Origin: Paenibacillus sp. PL2-23
Lineage (GTDB): Bacteria; Bacillota; Bacilli; Paenibacillales; Paenibacillaceae
NCBI RefSeq assembly: GCF_040834005.1
Contig: NZ_CP162129.1
Span: 4,116,001 to 4,180,000 of the forward strand
Direction of reading: 5' to 3'
DNA: 64,000 nt
Position 1 is the first letter of the stretch. Every line of letters begins with the position of its first letter. The notes under the pieces were generated by a model. The model saw only the letters and a program-made list of their open reading frames with translations, had not been told where the DNA came from and did no database searches. A program made the position numbers and the translations under genes. This document shows, piece after piece, positions 19,068 through 27,271 of the stretch.

Positions 19068-20193
19068 TTTCCTTCTCTCTCATGGCATAAGACAGCAGCT
19101 GATCCGCCGCCGCTCGATAAGAGGAAGAGGACAGCAGGGGAGGCAGCTCCACTCCTCGCCACTCCGTGACCTCGGGCAGTTGAATGGGCGATTGTGTTAC
19201 GTCAAAGCTATTGTGGCCTCTTGCTCGAATGCCTTGCGAGCGATTAAGTACAATAAGCGATTTTGCAGCGATAGAGGCGAAGCGTTCTCCCCACTTCTGC
19301 CCTCCGTACTGCTGCATACAAGACTGCTTGGCGGCGGACGGGAGGCTATCCGCGATCAGCCACAGGTTGCGGTCCGCGCGACCAAGCAGCGAAGCCTGCA
19401 TATCGTCCATGCCGGCATCCATATCCACAATGATGATGTCATAACCAGCACTGGCCCCAACCGCCTCTACGATAGCGAGGGCATCCTCCGCTTCCAGCAA
19501 TATACGATCCTCCACATTGCGGAAGCCTGACATATAATCGCATTTGAGCAAGGGATGATATTTGCGATGCTTCGCGATCCACTGGGAGCTCTCCGACGAT
19601 CCCGTCTTGATCTCATAGAGCAGCTCCGACAAGCCTGAGCCTGCGTCAACGCTCGCTGATTGCCCGTGCAGCCATAATCCGGATGTGTCCCAGCGTTCCA
19701 TATTCAAATAAAACACCTTTCGGCCTCTGGCAGCAGCCGCATTCGCCAGATGTAGAGCCAGCGTCGTTTTGCCGACGCCACCTGAGGCCGAATGAATGGT
19801 CAGCACCTTTGTGTCGCCCCGGTCCTGCTGCGAAGGGGAATAATGAACCGAGCGGCCGATCATGGCGCTGTACCCTTCCGCAAGCCCCTTCAGAAGCAAA
19901 GGAAGCGCCTGGAACTGAAGCACCTCAGCCTCACCGCCGCTCTCACCGGACTTGGCCACCAGCGCTACCGACGGAATAGCGCATAGCTCTGGCCTTAGCT
20001 CCCTCAACAGCTCCGGCTCCGCCGCGATTAGATCAATCGAATAGCCCTGCTTGGCATACTGCTTGCACGCGCCTGGATGCGTAAATGCCGAGACCTGCCA
20101 CTGCTCCCCGAAGGAGCTGCCGCGAATATAATCCGCCAATCTCCTCGTATACTCCTTCTCTTTCGCTACGATTGCCAATTGAAGCCTCTTCAG
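19051..20193 (-). CDS. CpaE/TadZ-like localisation ATPase, first gene of the tad operon
   Basis: About 380 residues. A receiver-like N-terminal domain (to about residue 115) precedes a MinD/ParA-type ATPase with deviant Walker A SASGGVGKTTLALHLAN. TadZ/CpaE proteins place the pilus machine in the cell. No ATG, GTG or TTG is well placed: AGGAGG (20201-20206) is 7 nt before an in-frame CTG at 20193 (giving MKRLQLAIVAKEKEY); a TTG follows at 20178. An ATG abutting the ribosome site is out of frame. Longer in-frame reading enters the terminator and is not credible. Confidence 0.85.
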   Translation of the reverse strand: MKRLQLAIVAKEKEYTRRLADYIRGSSFGEQWQVSAFTHPGACKQYAKQGYSIDLIAAEPELLRELRPELCAIPSVALVAKSGESGGEAEVLQFQALPLLLKGLAEGYSAMIGRSVHYSPSQQDRGDTKVLTIHSASGGVGKTTLALHLANAAAARGRKVFYLNMERWDTSGLWLHGQSASVDAGSGLSELLYEIKTGSSESSQWIAKHRKYHPLLKCDYMSGFRNVEDRILLEAEDALAIVEAVGASAGYDIIIVDMDAGMDDMQASLLGRADRNLWLIADSLPSAAKQSCMQQYGGQKWGERFASIAAKSLIVLNRSQGIRARGHNSFDVTQSPIQLPEVTEWRGVELPPLLSSSSYRAAADQLLSYAMREKEIVHAV

Positions 20194-20223
20194 ACCCCAT
20201 CCTCCTCTCTCTCCCAAACACGC

Positions 20224-20270
20224 AAAAAAAGCACCGTACAAGCGCAGCGATAGGCTGCCTTATACGGTGC
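20224..20270 (-). terminator. Intrinsic terminator between ndk and the tad operon
   Basis: On the minus strand GCACCGTA pairs with TACGGTGC, with an inner GCAGC/GCTGC stem, followed by seven T. It ends about 10 nt before the ribosome site of the CpaE-like gene, so it lies inside any tad leader that starts from the promoter at 20300-20329. It may both end ndk transcripts and attenuate tad. Confidence 0.9.
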
Positions 20271-20299
20271 TTCCGTGGTCAGGTATGAACTTGGTAATG

Positions 20300-20329
20300 A
20301 ATTTACCATAATTCGGAGAAGTTCGTCAA
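20300..20329 (-). promoter_or_regulatory. Candidate tad operon promoter
   Basis: TTGACG (20324-20329) and TAAATT (20300-20305), minus strand, are 18 nt apart with a TG at the extended -10 position. It begins 7 nt past the ndk stop codon. It is the only good sigma-A type match between ndk and the tad genes. Confidence 0.55.
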
Positions 20330-20335
20330 CTCCCC

Positions 20336-20734
20336 TTAGTGAAAATACAAGCCGATTTCGCGAGCCGCATTTTCGTCCGAATCCGAGCCGTGAATAATAT
20401 TGCTCGCCACATCCGTTGCGTAATCGCCTCGAATCGTACCCGATGCGGCATCCGTCGGATTCGTAGCGCCGATTAGCGTGCGGGCGTTCTGGACGGCATC
20501 CTTCCCCTCCAGCACCATCGCGAATACCGGTCCCGAGGTAATGAAGTCAACCAGCTCTCCGAAAAACGGCTTGCTGTTCAAGTGCTCGTAATGTACCTCC
20601 GCCAGCTTGCGATCCAGCTGCGTCAGCTTCGCGTCGACAATGGTGAAGCCCTTCTCTTCAAATCTAGCAACAATTTTCCCAATTAAACCTCTTGATACGC
20701 CATCTGGCTTAATCATAACAAAAGTTTTGTCCAT
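20336..20734 (-). CDS. ndk: Nucleoside diphosphate kinase
   Basis: Transfers gamma-phosphate between nucleoside di- and triphosphates through a phosphohistidine. [15 protein letters not shown] (5-19) and the active-site NIIHGSDS with His115 are intact. At 132 residues it is about 15 shorter than the B. subtilis enzyme, ending at REIGLYFH; short forms of this kind exist in other bacteria, so it is not treated as broken. GGGGGTT lies upstream of the ATG. Confidence 0.96.
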   Translation of the reverse strand: MDKTFVMIKPDGVSRGLIGKIVARFEEKGFTIVDAKLTQLDRKLAEVHYEHLNSKPFFGELVDFITSGPVFAMVLEGKDAVQNARTLIGATNPTDAASGTIRGDYATDVASNIIHGSDSDENAAREIGLYFH

Positions 20735-20765
20735 GTTTATAACCCCCCATTTATGGTATTGCCAA

Positions 20766-21569
20766 TTATTTACTTAACCATTCCATAATGATGCCTGCCG
20801 TTTCTTCGATAGCCCGGTTTGTTACGTCGATGACCGGACAATTCAGCGCTTCCATGACACCTGCCGCGTATTCGAGCTCTTCCCTTATGCGCTCCTGATT
20901 GGCGTATTGCGCAGAAGCGGGCAATCCGAGCGCCTTCAGCCGCTCCGTTCTGATTTCCAGCAGATGCTCCGGCTGCATCGTCAGTCCGACGATAAGCCGT
21001 CCAGGCTCTCCCTTCAGCTCCTCCGGTGGATTCACCTCCGGCATTAATGGCAAATTAGCCGTCTTGATGCCCTTGTGGGAAAGAAAGACGCTCAGCGGAG
21101 TCTTGGACGTACGGGAGACGCCAATAAGCACCACCTGCGCCTGTGTCAGGCCGCGGGCATCCTTGCCGTCATCGTATTTCACCGCAAACTCAATCGCCTC
21201 AATGCGGCGGTGATAAGCCTCGTCGATGGAATGAAGCAAGCCAGGCTCCCTTCTCGGGAACGAGCCGAATGTATCGACAAAAGCTTGCATCATGGGACCC
21301 ATGACATCAACCGCGCGTACGCCGTATTTGACCGCTTCCTCGCGCATAAGCTCTCGTAGCTCAGGCTGTACCAAGGTATAGCTGATAAAACCGCCGGTCC
21401 GAGCGGCTTCCTTGACAATTCTGACCACCTCGTCCTCCGTACGCAGATGGCCATAACGCTTAATCTTCACCTGCTGGGACGAGAACTGCCTAAGCGTCGC
21501 TTTCGCTACCGCCTCCGCCGTCTCGCCTACCGCATCGGAGCAGACGTAAATCGTTTGTTCTGTCTTCAT
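20766..21569 (-). CDS. yqfL: Pyruvate phosphate dikinase regulatory protein (DUF299 kinase/phosphotransferase)
   Basis: 267 residues, DUF299 family. The nucleotide-binding loop GVSRTSKTP (150-158) and the N-terminal [15 protein letters not shown] are characteristic. Such bifunctional proteins inactivate PPDK or PEP synthase by ADP-dependent threonine phosphorylation and reactivate it by phosphate-dependent removal. Its ATG overlaps the stop of the ccpN-like gene by one base. In B. subtilis the orthologues form the same pair, where YqfL influences CcpN activity. Confidence 0.93.
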   Translation of the reverse strand: MKTEQTIYVCSDAVGETAEAVAKATLRQFSSQQVKIKRYGHLRTEDEVVRIVKEAARTGGFISYTLVQPELRELMREEAVKYGVRAVDVMGPMMQAFVDTFGSFPRREPGLLHSIDEAYHRRIEAIEFAVKYDDGKDARGLTQAQVVLIGVSRTSKTPLSVFLSHKGIKTANLPLMPEVNPPEELKGEPGRLIVGLTMQPEHLLEIRTERLKALGLPASAQYANQERIREELEYAAGVMEALNCPVIDVTNRAIEETAGIIMEWLSK

Positions 21570-22252
21570 TATTCCGGTTCCCCCAATTCCCGCTCTGTCG
21601 CAATATCCGATAAGATGGCGATAAGATTCGACTTGGATACCCAGCCCGACACTACGGGGTTTTGCAGAGGGTCCATGGACGGCATAATAACCGGTAGGCA
21701 GTCGACCTGATGCTGCGACATCTTGCGCACGGCTTCCATCACCGTGTCGTCTGGAGACAAGGTGACAATGTTGGGATACCGTGTCATAACCATACTTACG
21801 GGGATGGAGCCCGCGCCGGTGTTGCCTAACGTAATTTTGAGCAAATCCTTAGGTGTCACAATGCCCGCAAATCGCTTGTCCTCATTCACAACAAGCAGCG
21901 TATCCGCATTCTCCATGAACAAAGTGATCACCGCATCATGAACAGATAACGAATCCGGAATATTGACAGGAACCCCCTGCACCTCGCGAACCTTCATGCT
22001 GTGGAAGCGTTGAAGCGGCTCATGGCTCGCCCGAAACGTATTTCCGAGGAAATACCCCACCTTCGGCTTGGCGTCTAGCATGCCCAGCATGACCAGAAGC
22101 GACAAGTCGGAACGAAGCGTCGGCCGGCTGACGCCCAAATATTCGGCAAGCTGCTCACCCGTTACCGGAGCATGCTTCTTCACCAGCTCGATAAGCTCCA
22201 ATTGTCTGGATGAAAGCTGAATGGTTGCCCCCTCATTTCGTATATGAGTCAT
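21569..22252 (-). CDS. ccpN: CcpN-like HTH/CBS transcriptional regulator
   Basis: An N-terminal winged HTH (LVKKHAPVTGEQLAEYLGVS, about residues 18-37) is followed by two CBS domains (about 80-145 and 150-215), the CcpN layout. In B. subtilis CcpN represses gluconeogenic genes (gapB, pckA) on glycolytic carbon; nucleotide ligands bind the CBS pair. Start set at the ATG 22252 by similarity of the N-terminus; it lacks a clear ribosome site. A promoter-like TTGTAC-17-TATTTT lies upstream. The in-frame extension to 22348 is AT-rich leader and unlikely to be coding. Confidence 0.87.
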   Translation of the reverse strand: MTHIRNEGATIQLSSRQLELIELVKKHAPVTGEQLAEYLGVSRPTLRSDLSLLVMLGMLDAKPKVGYFLGNTFRASHEPLQRFHSMKVREVQGVPVNIPDSLSVHDAVITLFMENADTLLVVNEDKRFAGIVTPKDLLKITLGNTGAGSIPVSMVMTRYPNIVTLSPDDTVMEAVRKMSQHQVDCLPVIMPSMDPLQNPVVSGWVSKSNLIAILSDIATERELGEPE

Positions 22253-22499
22253 AAATCTCGTAATATAGGAAAAATACCCTTTAAATAAAATATCATATTT
22301 ATAATTAATGTACAATATATTAGATGTCGATCCTTGCGGAGAACACAAAAAAACGCCTATAGTCGACTAATGTCGCTACAAGCGCACCTCTATATTTCCG
22401 CTATGTCCCAAGTTCAGCCCGGCCCATTCGCACAAAATTTGCGCAGCTCCGGTCTGGCAGTGTATAACTACAGTATATCTATTCAGGAGGTATTGCATA

Positions 22500-22664
22500 A
22501 TGTCCAAGCCCTTGCAAATTTCGCCCGAAACAGCCATCAAGCTGTCGGAGCAGTTGAATATTCCGCTGGAGCATCTGATGCATATGCCGAAGCACATCTT
22601 GTTGCAGAAGCTTGCTTCGCTTGCCAACAAAGAAGCGGAAGTCGCCCCGGAGAAACCGGAATGA
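22500..22664 (+). CDS. yycC: YycC-like small protein
   Basis: 54 residues beginning MSKPLQISPETAIKLSEQLN, with LEHLMHMPKHILLQKLASL following. This matches the YycC-like family of Bacilli as I remember it; function unknown. A strong CAGGAGG site lies 8-9 nt before the ATG. Its stop overlaps the start of the next gene (ATGA), so the two are translationally coupled. Confidence 0.75.
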   Translation: MSKPLQISPETAIKLSEQLNIPLEHLMHMPKHILLQKLASLANKEAEVAPEKPE

Positions 22665-22909
22665 TGCTTCCATTCCAGAACACCTGGCCTTATGAAGTCA
22701 TTATGGGGGATATCTATGTCGCAAGCTGTCCGTTCTGCAGTGAGGAGAACGTGCTGCTCAATCTGAGGCCAACGGAGCTCGATGATATCCGCGACGGCAA
22801 GAAACGACTGCTTGTCTTCCCTTGCTGTCATGGCAGAGTGACCGTTATTGACGCGGATCAGGATTATCTGCTGACGGACGGACCGTTAGCCAAAAGACAG
22901 CAGCAGTAG
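22661..22909 (+). CDS. Small cysteine-motif protein of unknown function
   Basis: 82 residues starting MMLPFQNTWPYEVIMGDIYV. A CPFC pair (near residues 25-28) and a later CC pair (near 56-57) before HGRVTVID suggest a zinc-ribbon-like fold. The ATG overlaps the yycC stop by 4 nt. The same frame is open further upstream to 22334 but without a ribosome site, and it overlaps yycC there. Not recognised beyond this. Confidence 0.68.
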   Translation: MMLPFQNTWPYEVIMGDIYVASCPFCSEENVLLNLRPTELDDIRDGKKRLLVFPCCHGRVTVIDADQDYLLTDGPLAKRQQQ

Positions 22910-22950
22910 ACTCGGCCCGATGCCGCAAGGCATCCGGCGGAGCCCCTGCC

Positions 22951-23646
22951 TTAGCTTGCTTCCGTGGCGGAATGCTCCCGCCGCTTCTCCTCAGCCTCTT
23001 CGCGAATAAGCTGCCATTGCTCCCGGCATGCACGAATCATTGCCGCATCCATAATACGTTTGTCGTTCACGACGCGGGAGAACCACTTGACGGCATCATT
23101 ATTTTCACCGATTCTGCGGTGCAGCTCTCCGATCAGGAACATCAGCTTCGCGTTGTTCAACGACCCGCCTTCCGTCTCGAACACCCTTATGTATGCGTCA
23201 AGCGCATATTTCAAGAAGCGCTGCTCCTCCGCCACATTGTCCTCGTAGCGGTAGAGCCACGCGATATGATGCAGAAGACCCGCTATAACGCGCTCCGACG
23301 CCCCTGTAGCCTGCGCGGTCAGAAGCGCCAGCTTGTAGGTAGCCATCGCCTGCTTGGCCGTTCTGGGACCGCCGAAGTCCTGTCCCTTCCAATTCACGCC
23401 GATTCGCTCAAAGTAGCTCTGTCTCTGCTTGTCGTTCAGTCTTTCAAGACCGTTCTCAGTAGTCGCGAAGCCGCAGCTCGGGCAAACGCGCACGACATAG
23501 AAGTCCGGATTAATGCCATTGCTATAGTGTCCGCAGAAGTCGGAATCGACGGTAGAGGCTCTCTTGAAACTTGGGCGAACTCTGGTTGTGGGATAAATAG
23601 TTTCACAGCAGATGCATTCAATCTTCGATTCGTACAGCGGATCCAT
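22951..23646 (-). CDS. DUF2225 family protein
   Basis: About 231 residues. Two cysteine pairs, CICC (near 11-14) and CPSCGF (near 55-60), point to a zinc-binding N-terminus; the rest is helical and TPR-like (AMATYKLALLTAQATG, ALDAYIRVFETEG). This is the DUF2225 pattern of Firmicutes and spirochaetes; no function known to me. The ATG at 23646 lies 11 nt after AGGAG, which overlaps the globin stop; a GTG at 23655 is in frame but only 2 nt from that site. Co-transcribed with the globin. Confidence 0.82.
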   Translation of the reverse strand: MDPLYESKIECICCETIYPTTRVRPSFKRASTVDSDFCGHYSNGINPDFYVVRVCPSCGFATTENGLERLNDKQRQSYFERIGVNWKGQDFGGPRTAKQAMATYKLALLTAQATGASERVIAGLLHHIAWLYRYEDNVAEEQRFLKYALDAYIRVFETEGGSLNNAKLMFLIGELHRRIGENNDAVKWFSRVVNDKRIMDAAMIRACREQWQLIREEAEEKRREHSATEAS

Positions 23647-23660
23647 AACATTCACATCTC

Positions 23661-24044
23661 CTATTCGGTCGTATTCACGAAATGGTGAGCGGGCCCTGAC
23701 AATCGGTTCAGTACGATTGCACGAAGCTCCTCCTCCAGACCTACTTCCTCAAGCGCTCTCGACATGCAATCGAGCCAAGCCTCAGCACGCTCCGGCGTAA
23801 TGGGGAAAGGCAGATGCCTAGCCCTCATCATTGGATGTCCGTACTGGTCGGAATACAGGCTGGGACCGCCAAAGAACTGGGTCAAGAACTGATATTGCTT
23901 CTCCATGACTGGATCGATATCGGCAGGAAACAACGGTCCTAATAGCGGATGCCGCTGAACCTTGGGGTAGAAAGCCTCGACTATAGACCTAAGCCCTTCT
24001 CCTCCGCCGATCGCTTCATAAAGGCTTATATTCCTATTTAACAT
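23661..24044 (-). CDS. Truncated haemoglobin (group II-like)
   Basis: 127 residues from the ATG 24044, with GGTGGAG five to six nt upstream. Features of the 2-on-2 globins: LYEAIGGGEGLRSIVEAFY, then PLLGPLF, QFLTQFFGGPSLYSDQYGHPMMRARHLPFPIT with the proximal histidine in RARHLPF, and EAWLDCM. YjbI-type proteins bind oxygen or peroxide in the cytoplasm and may protect thiols. The DUF2225 gene follows immediately. Confidence 0.92.
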   Translation of the reverse strand: MLNRNISLYEAIGGGEGLRSIVEAFYPKVQRHPLLGPLFPADIDPVMEKQYQFLTQFFGGPSLYSDQYGHPMMRARHLPFPITPERAEAWLDCMSRALEEVGLEEELRAIVLNRLSGPAHHFVNTTE

Positions 24045-24075
24045 GATTACATCTCCACCTTTGTAGGTCATTTGT

Positions 24076-24084
24076 ATTATATCA
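24076..24084 (-). promoter_or_regulatory. Extended -10 promoter of the globin operon
   Basis: Minus strand TGATATAAT: a perfect TATAAT (24076-24081) with TG in the extended position, about 30 nt before the globin ATG. No good -35 is seen, which extended -10 promoters tolerate. Confidence 0.6.
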
Positions 24085-24114
24085 TATCCTTGTCCCGAAT
24101 GGGACTTTCAGGCG

Positions 24115-24148
24115 AAAAAAAACACCCGTGCGCGCTGCACACGGGCGT
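24115..24148 (-). terminator. Intrinsic terminator after the small membrane peptide gene
   Basis: CGCCCGTGTG pairs with the CGCACGGGTG arm on the minus strand, followed by eight T. It separates the small gene at 24178-24270 from the globin promoter. Confidence 0.9.
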
Positions 24149-24177
24149 TGCTGATAACGAGAAATCTCGCGACATGA

Positions 24178-24270
24178 TTAAGCTTCGTATTCTTCCTCGC
24201 TGGGAGTCGAGATGGACTCCTTGATGACGTAGACAAAAGCGCAGACCAGAATGCCGGCGATAATACTCAT
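24178..24270 (-). CDS. Small membrane peptide, 30 residues
   Basis: MSIIAGILVCAFVYVIKESI, then a polar tail STPSEEEYEA: one membrane helix and an acidic cytoplasmic or exposed tail. GGAG lies 8 nt before this ATG (24270); another in-frame ATG at 24276 is only 2 nt from the site. A clean terminator follows. The ribosome site, hydrophobic design and own terminator make it a credible gene, but I do not recognise a family. Confidence 0.6.
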   Translation of the reverse strand: MSIIAGILVCAFVYVIKESISTPSEEEYEA

Positions 24271-24467
24271 ACTCATCACTCCAACCGTTTAAGAATGATT
24301 CTATTGTACCATAAACCAAACGGAATTACAGCCATTTTTGCAACCGTTTTCTTTGTAAATATTTTCATGCTGGACAAAATTGAAGTGTTGCACGGCCGCC
24401 GCTTGTCATATGGTAGAAATAGAGCCTGTACGCACCCGCGGGCTGCAAAACCAAAGGAGGCGGCTCC

Positions 24468-25547
24468 ATGCTCCGCACATTCATCCATCCCTTGTCCATT
24501 ACAGCGCTTGTCGCTTTCATTATTGCCGTTCTGATGGCTGTATATCCTACAGAGACGCTTCATTCTTCGCTCCGTGGGCTGTCTATTTGGTGGGAGGTGC
24601 TTTTTCCCGCGCTATTCCCTTTTTTTGTTATTTCAGAGCTACTGCTTGGCTTCGGCATCGTTCATTTTTTTGGCAAGCTTCTCGATCCGCTGATGCGCCC
24701 GTTATTCCGCTTGCCTGGGATCGGAGGTTTTGTGGTCACCATGGGCTACATATCGGGCTATCCCGTAGGAGCCAGGCTGACTGCCCAATTATATGCCCAG
24801 AGACTGATTAATCGAACGGAAGGCGAGCGGCTGGTCGCGTTCACAACGACCTCCGATCCCATCTTCCTCATTGGCGCAGTAGCCGTCGGCTTCTTCCATA
24901 ACGCGGCCGTTGCACCTGTGCTGGCCGCCGCTCATTATGGAGGAGGCTTCCTTGTGGGGCTGCTCATGCGTTATCACGAGCGAGGCTCCGATTCAGCATT
25001 AGCCGGCACCGCGTCACTCCCCCGGCCGCAAAAGCTTATTAGGCGCAGCCGGATAACGATTGCGCTTAAAGCGATGCACGAGGCCCGTCTGCTTGACGGA
25101 CGCGGTCTAGGACAACTGCTCCAAGACTCCGTTCAATCAGCGCTCCGCCTTATGATCGTTGTGGGCGGACTCGTCGTGTTCTTCTCCGTCGTCATGGAGA
25201 TGCTCACTCACGCTGGCCTCGTTGCAGCGCTGTCTGAGGCGTTGAGGCTCCTCTTCAGCCTGCTTGGCCTGCCCGCTCCGCTCGCTGATGCCGGCATCAA
25301 TGGGCTGTTTGAGGTTACGTTGGGCGCCAAAGCAGCGGGAGCGGCGGGAACCGGGCTTATGCATCAGGTTGCCATCGCCGCGTGGGTGCTTTCCTGGGGC
25401 GGCTTGTCCGTACATGCGCAAATCGCCAGCCTGCTCAGCCGGACCGATCTCAGATACAAGCCTTTCCTGCTGGCGAGGCTGGTGCACGGCCTTCTGGCTG
25501 CAGGACTGGTCTACGCGCTATGGGGTTGGCTGGCTCCCATTCATTGA
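24468..25547 (+). CDS. ylbJ: Sporulation integral membrane protein YlbJ
   Basis: 359 residues with about eight membrane segments and two Gate-like halves: FPALFPFFVISELLLGFG and GYISGYPVGARLTAQLY early, and GLFEVTLGAKAAG late. YlbJ is made in the mother cell under sigma E in B. subtilis and is needed for proper spores; the Gate domain suggests transport. AAAGGAGG precedes the ATG. The final hydrophobic helices complete the usual length. Confidence 0.92.
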   Translation: MLRTFIHPLSITALVAFIIAVLMAVYPTETLHSSLRGLSIWWEVLFPALFPFFVISELLLGFGIVHFFGKLLDPLMRPLFRLPGIGGFVVTMGYISGYPVGARLTAQLYAQRLINRTEGERLVAFTTTSDPIFLIGAVAVGFFHNAAVAPVLAAAHYGGGFLVGLLMRYHERGSDSALAGTASLPRPQKLIRRSRITIALKAMHEARLLDGRGLGQLLQDSVQSALRLMIVVGGLVVFFSVVMEMLTHAGLVAALSEALRLLFSLLGLPAPLADAGINGLFEVTLGAKAAGAAGTGLMHQVAIAAWVLSWGGLSVHAQIASLLSRTDLRYKPFLLARLVHGLLAAGLVYALWGWLAPIH

Positions 25548-25611
25548 ATTCAACGCCATTTTCCGATATGATCAAAGGTATGATCGCATGAACGGAAGGA
25601 GAATGTTGACA

Positions 25612-26409
25612 TTGAAGTACGCCGTGATCGACCGTGGCGACGAGCGTTCCAAAGCGCTGGCCCAGCAATTCCATGACCTAGCCGCAGACCGGGGGTTCGA
25701 GCGTCATGACTCCCGTCCCGACATGGTCATTTCCATAGGCGGCGACGGCACGCTTCTGCAAGCCTTTCACCAATATGTCGACTGTATTAACGATGTTTCG
25801 TTTGTTGGCATTCATACGGGACATCTCGGATTTTACGCCGACTGGAATGCTGACGAGCTGGAGGAGCTGGTCCGGCATATGGCCGAGGAGACGCCGCGAA
25901 TGGTCCGATACCCGCTTGCTCAGATCGAGGTGGAAACAACCAGTGAGACCCTGCATTACTTGGCCTTGAACGAATTTACGCTAAAGGGCGTCGACGGCAC
26001 GCTGGTCGCCCAGATTAATATTAATGACGAAATGTTCGAGATGTTCCGAGGGGACGGCATCGTCATCTCTACCCCTTCAGGCAGCACGGCTTATAACAAA
26101 AGCTTGGGGGGCGCAATCGTACACCCGTCCATTGAATCCCTGCAGCTTGCGGAGATTGCGTCCATCAATAACCGAGTGTATCGTACGCTTGGATCGTCCG
26201 TGCTGCTGCCCAAGCACCATCATTGCGACATTATATCCAAGAAGGAGCAGCGCATTCAGCTAAGTATCGATCACGTCAGCATCATGTACAGCGATATTGT
26301 GTCCATTCGATGCAGCGTTGCCTCCCGCAAGGTCAGTTTTGCGAGACATCGACCGTTCCCGTTCTGGGAGCGTGTCCGTGAAGCGTTCCTTGGTTATGAT
26401 GTTCGATAA
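25612..26409 (+). CDS. nadF: NAD kinase
   Basis: Phosphorylates NAD to NADP. The GGDGTLLQAF motif (about residues 42-51), HTGHLGFYADW, TPSGSTAYNKSLGG and RPFPFWERV match B. subtilis NadF (PpnKA) along their full length. The TTG at 25612 (MKYAVIDRGD, 265 residues) aligns with the family start and is 10 nt after AAGGAG; an in-frame ATG at 25603 is only 1 nt from that site. Follows ylbJ by 64 nt. Confidence 0.95.
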   Translation: MKYAVIDRGDERSKALAQQFHDLAADRGFERHDSRPDMVISIGGDGTLLQAFHQYVDCINDVSFVGIHTGHLGFYADWNADELEELVRHMAEETPRMVRYPLAQIEVETTSETLHYLALNEFTLKGVDGTLVAQININDEMFEMFRGDGIVISTPSGSTAYNKSLGGAIVHPSIESLQLAEIASINNRVYRTLGSSVLLPKHHHCDIISKKEQRIQLSIDHVSIMYSDIVSIRCSVASRKVSFARHRPFPFWERVREAFLGYDVR

Positions 26410-26417
26410 TACGAAAG

Positions 26418-26460
26418 GACGCCGGTCCGCTCCCATCAAGAGCGTCCGGCGTCTTTGTTA
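26418..26460. terminator. Convergent terminator between nadF and yutD
   Basis: GACGCCGG pairs with CCGGCGTC and an inner CGCTC/GAGCG stem extends it, with TTTGTTATT following on plus. The yutD stop codon (26436-26438) is inside the loop, so both genes share the structure. Confidence 0.75.
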
Positions 26461-27242
26461 TTGGTATGCTGGCCTTTGCCGCGATGCTGCTGCTCCGATG
26501 TAGCCGCCGCCTCTTGGCTGGCAAGCTTCATCGGCCTTTTGCCTCGGTGGTCGCCCCCGCGGTGCTGCTTGTGCTTGAACGGCTGCTCCTTGCGTTTGCC
26601 GCCCTGACCTTGGCCTGGGCTCTGGGCCTGCCCTTGGCCTTGCGAAGGGTCGTTCCCGGCTCCATGCTGCTGGCCTTGTCTCTGGCCTTGTCCGGTCTGT
26701 GATTGACCTTCGGCGCGAGCGCCATCGCCCCTGCCGCCTGAGCGCCCTCTATGCTCGCTGCGCTGATGCTGACGATAGCGATGCTGCGGACGCTGCTCCT
26801 TCGCAGGGGCTTTCGGCGCCTCCGCTGCCGAAGCCGTCTCTGCGGCGCTTACGACGGCAGCCGACTCCGCCGCCGCTCTAAGATCGAATCCTTCCAGACG
26901 CACGGTATCTTCCCCGATCTCCTCGTCCAGATCGATATCCTCGGCGTTCACTTCTACACGCCCGTCGCTTTTCTTCTCCAGGATGAAGTAAGCGCAGCCG
27001 AAGTTGCAGTACTCATTAATATAATCTGAAGCTGACGAGAACAAGCTGTCTTTGCTGGCCTTATGATGATTGTCGCGAAAAAAGCCCTTCAGCCGCAGCT
27101 GATTATAGCCCCAATCGCCGATGATGTAATCGTACCGCTCCAGCACCTCGCTGTACCGGCTGCGGAAGGCTTCGGGATTCCAGCCGTTTCTATTCTCGTG
27201 AATAAGCTCGTACGATTTGCCCCCAATATGGATCAAAGCCAT
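26436..27242 (-). CDS. yutD: YutD family protein with long disordered tail
   Basis: 268 residues. The first 95 or so match YutD (MALIHIGGKSYELIHENRNG, YDYIIGDWGYNQLRLKGFF, SSASDYINEYCNFGCAYFIL). The remainder is low complexity: acidic, then Ala/Glu-rich, then about 130 residues of Gln, Gly, Arg, His and Lys with RGRSGGRG, QGQRQGQ and KHKQHRGG elements. Such tails often bind RNA or DNA or drive condensates, but that is inference. YutD's own role is unknown. It precedes nothing on its strand but follows lipA, with a 29-nt gap. Confidence 0.87.
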   Translation of the reverse strand: MALIHIGGKSYELIHENRNGWNPEAFRSRYSEVLERYDYIIGDWGYNQLRLKGFFRDNHHKASKDSLFSSASDYINEYCNFGCAYFILEKKSDGRVEVNAEDIDLDEEIGEDTVRLEGFDLRAAAESAAVVSAAETASAAEAPKAPAKEQRPQHRYRQHQRSEHRGRSGGRGDGARAEGQSQTGQGQRQGQQHGAGNDPSQGQGQAQSPGQGQGGKRKEQPFKHKQHRGGDHRGKRPMKLASQEAAATSEQQHRGKGQHTNNKDAGRS

Positions 27243-27271
27243 GAATACACCTCATTTTTTGCTTCGGCTTG

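Noticed and set aside
20193..20241. Longer start for the CpaE-like gene
   Set aside because: The extra codons read through the T-tract and arm of an intrinsic terminator and the ribosome site.
22253..22348. N-terminal extension of the CcpN-like regulator
   Set aside because: AT-rich, overlaps a promoter-like sequence, and family members start near the ATG at 22252.
26500..26830. Possible DNA tandem repeat or CRISPR-like array
   Set aside because: The repetition is at the amino-acid level in the yutD tail; no regular unit length and no spacers.
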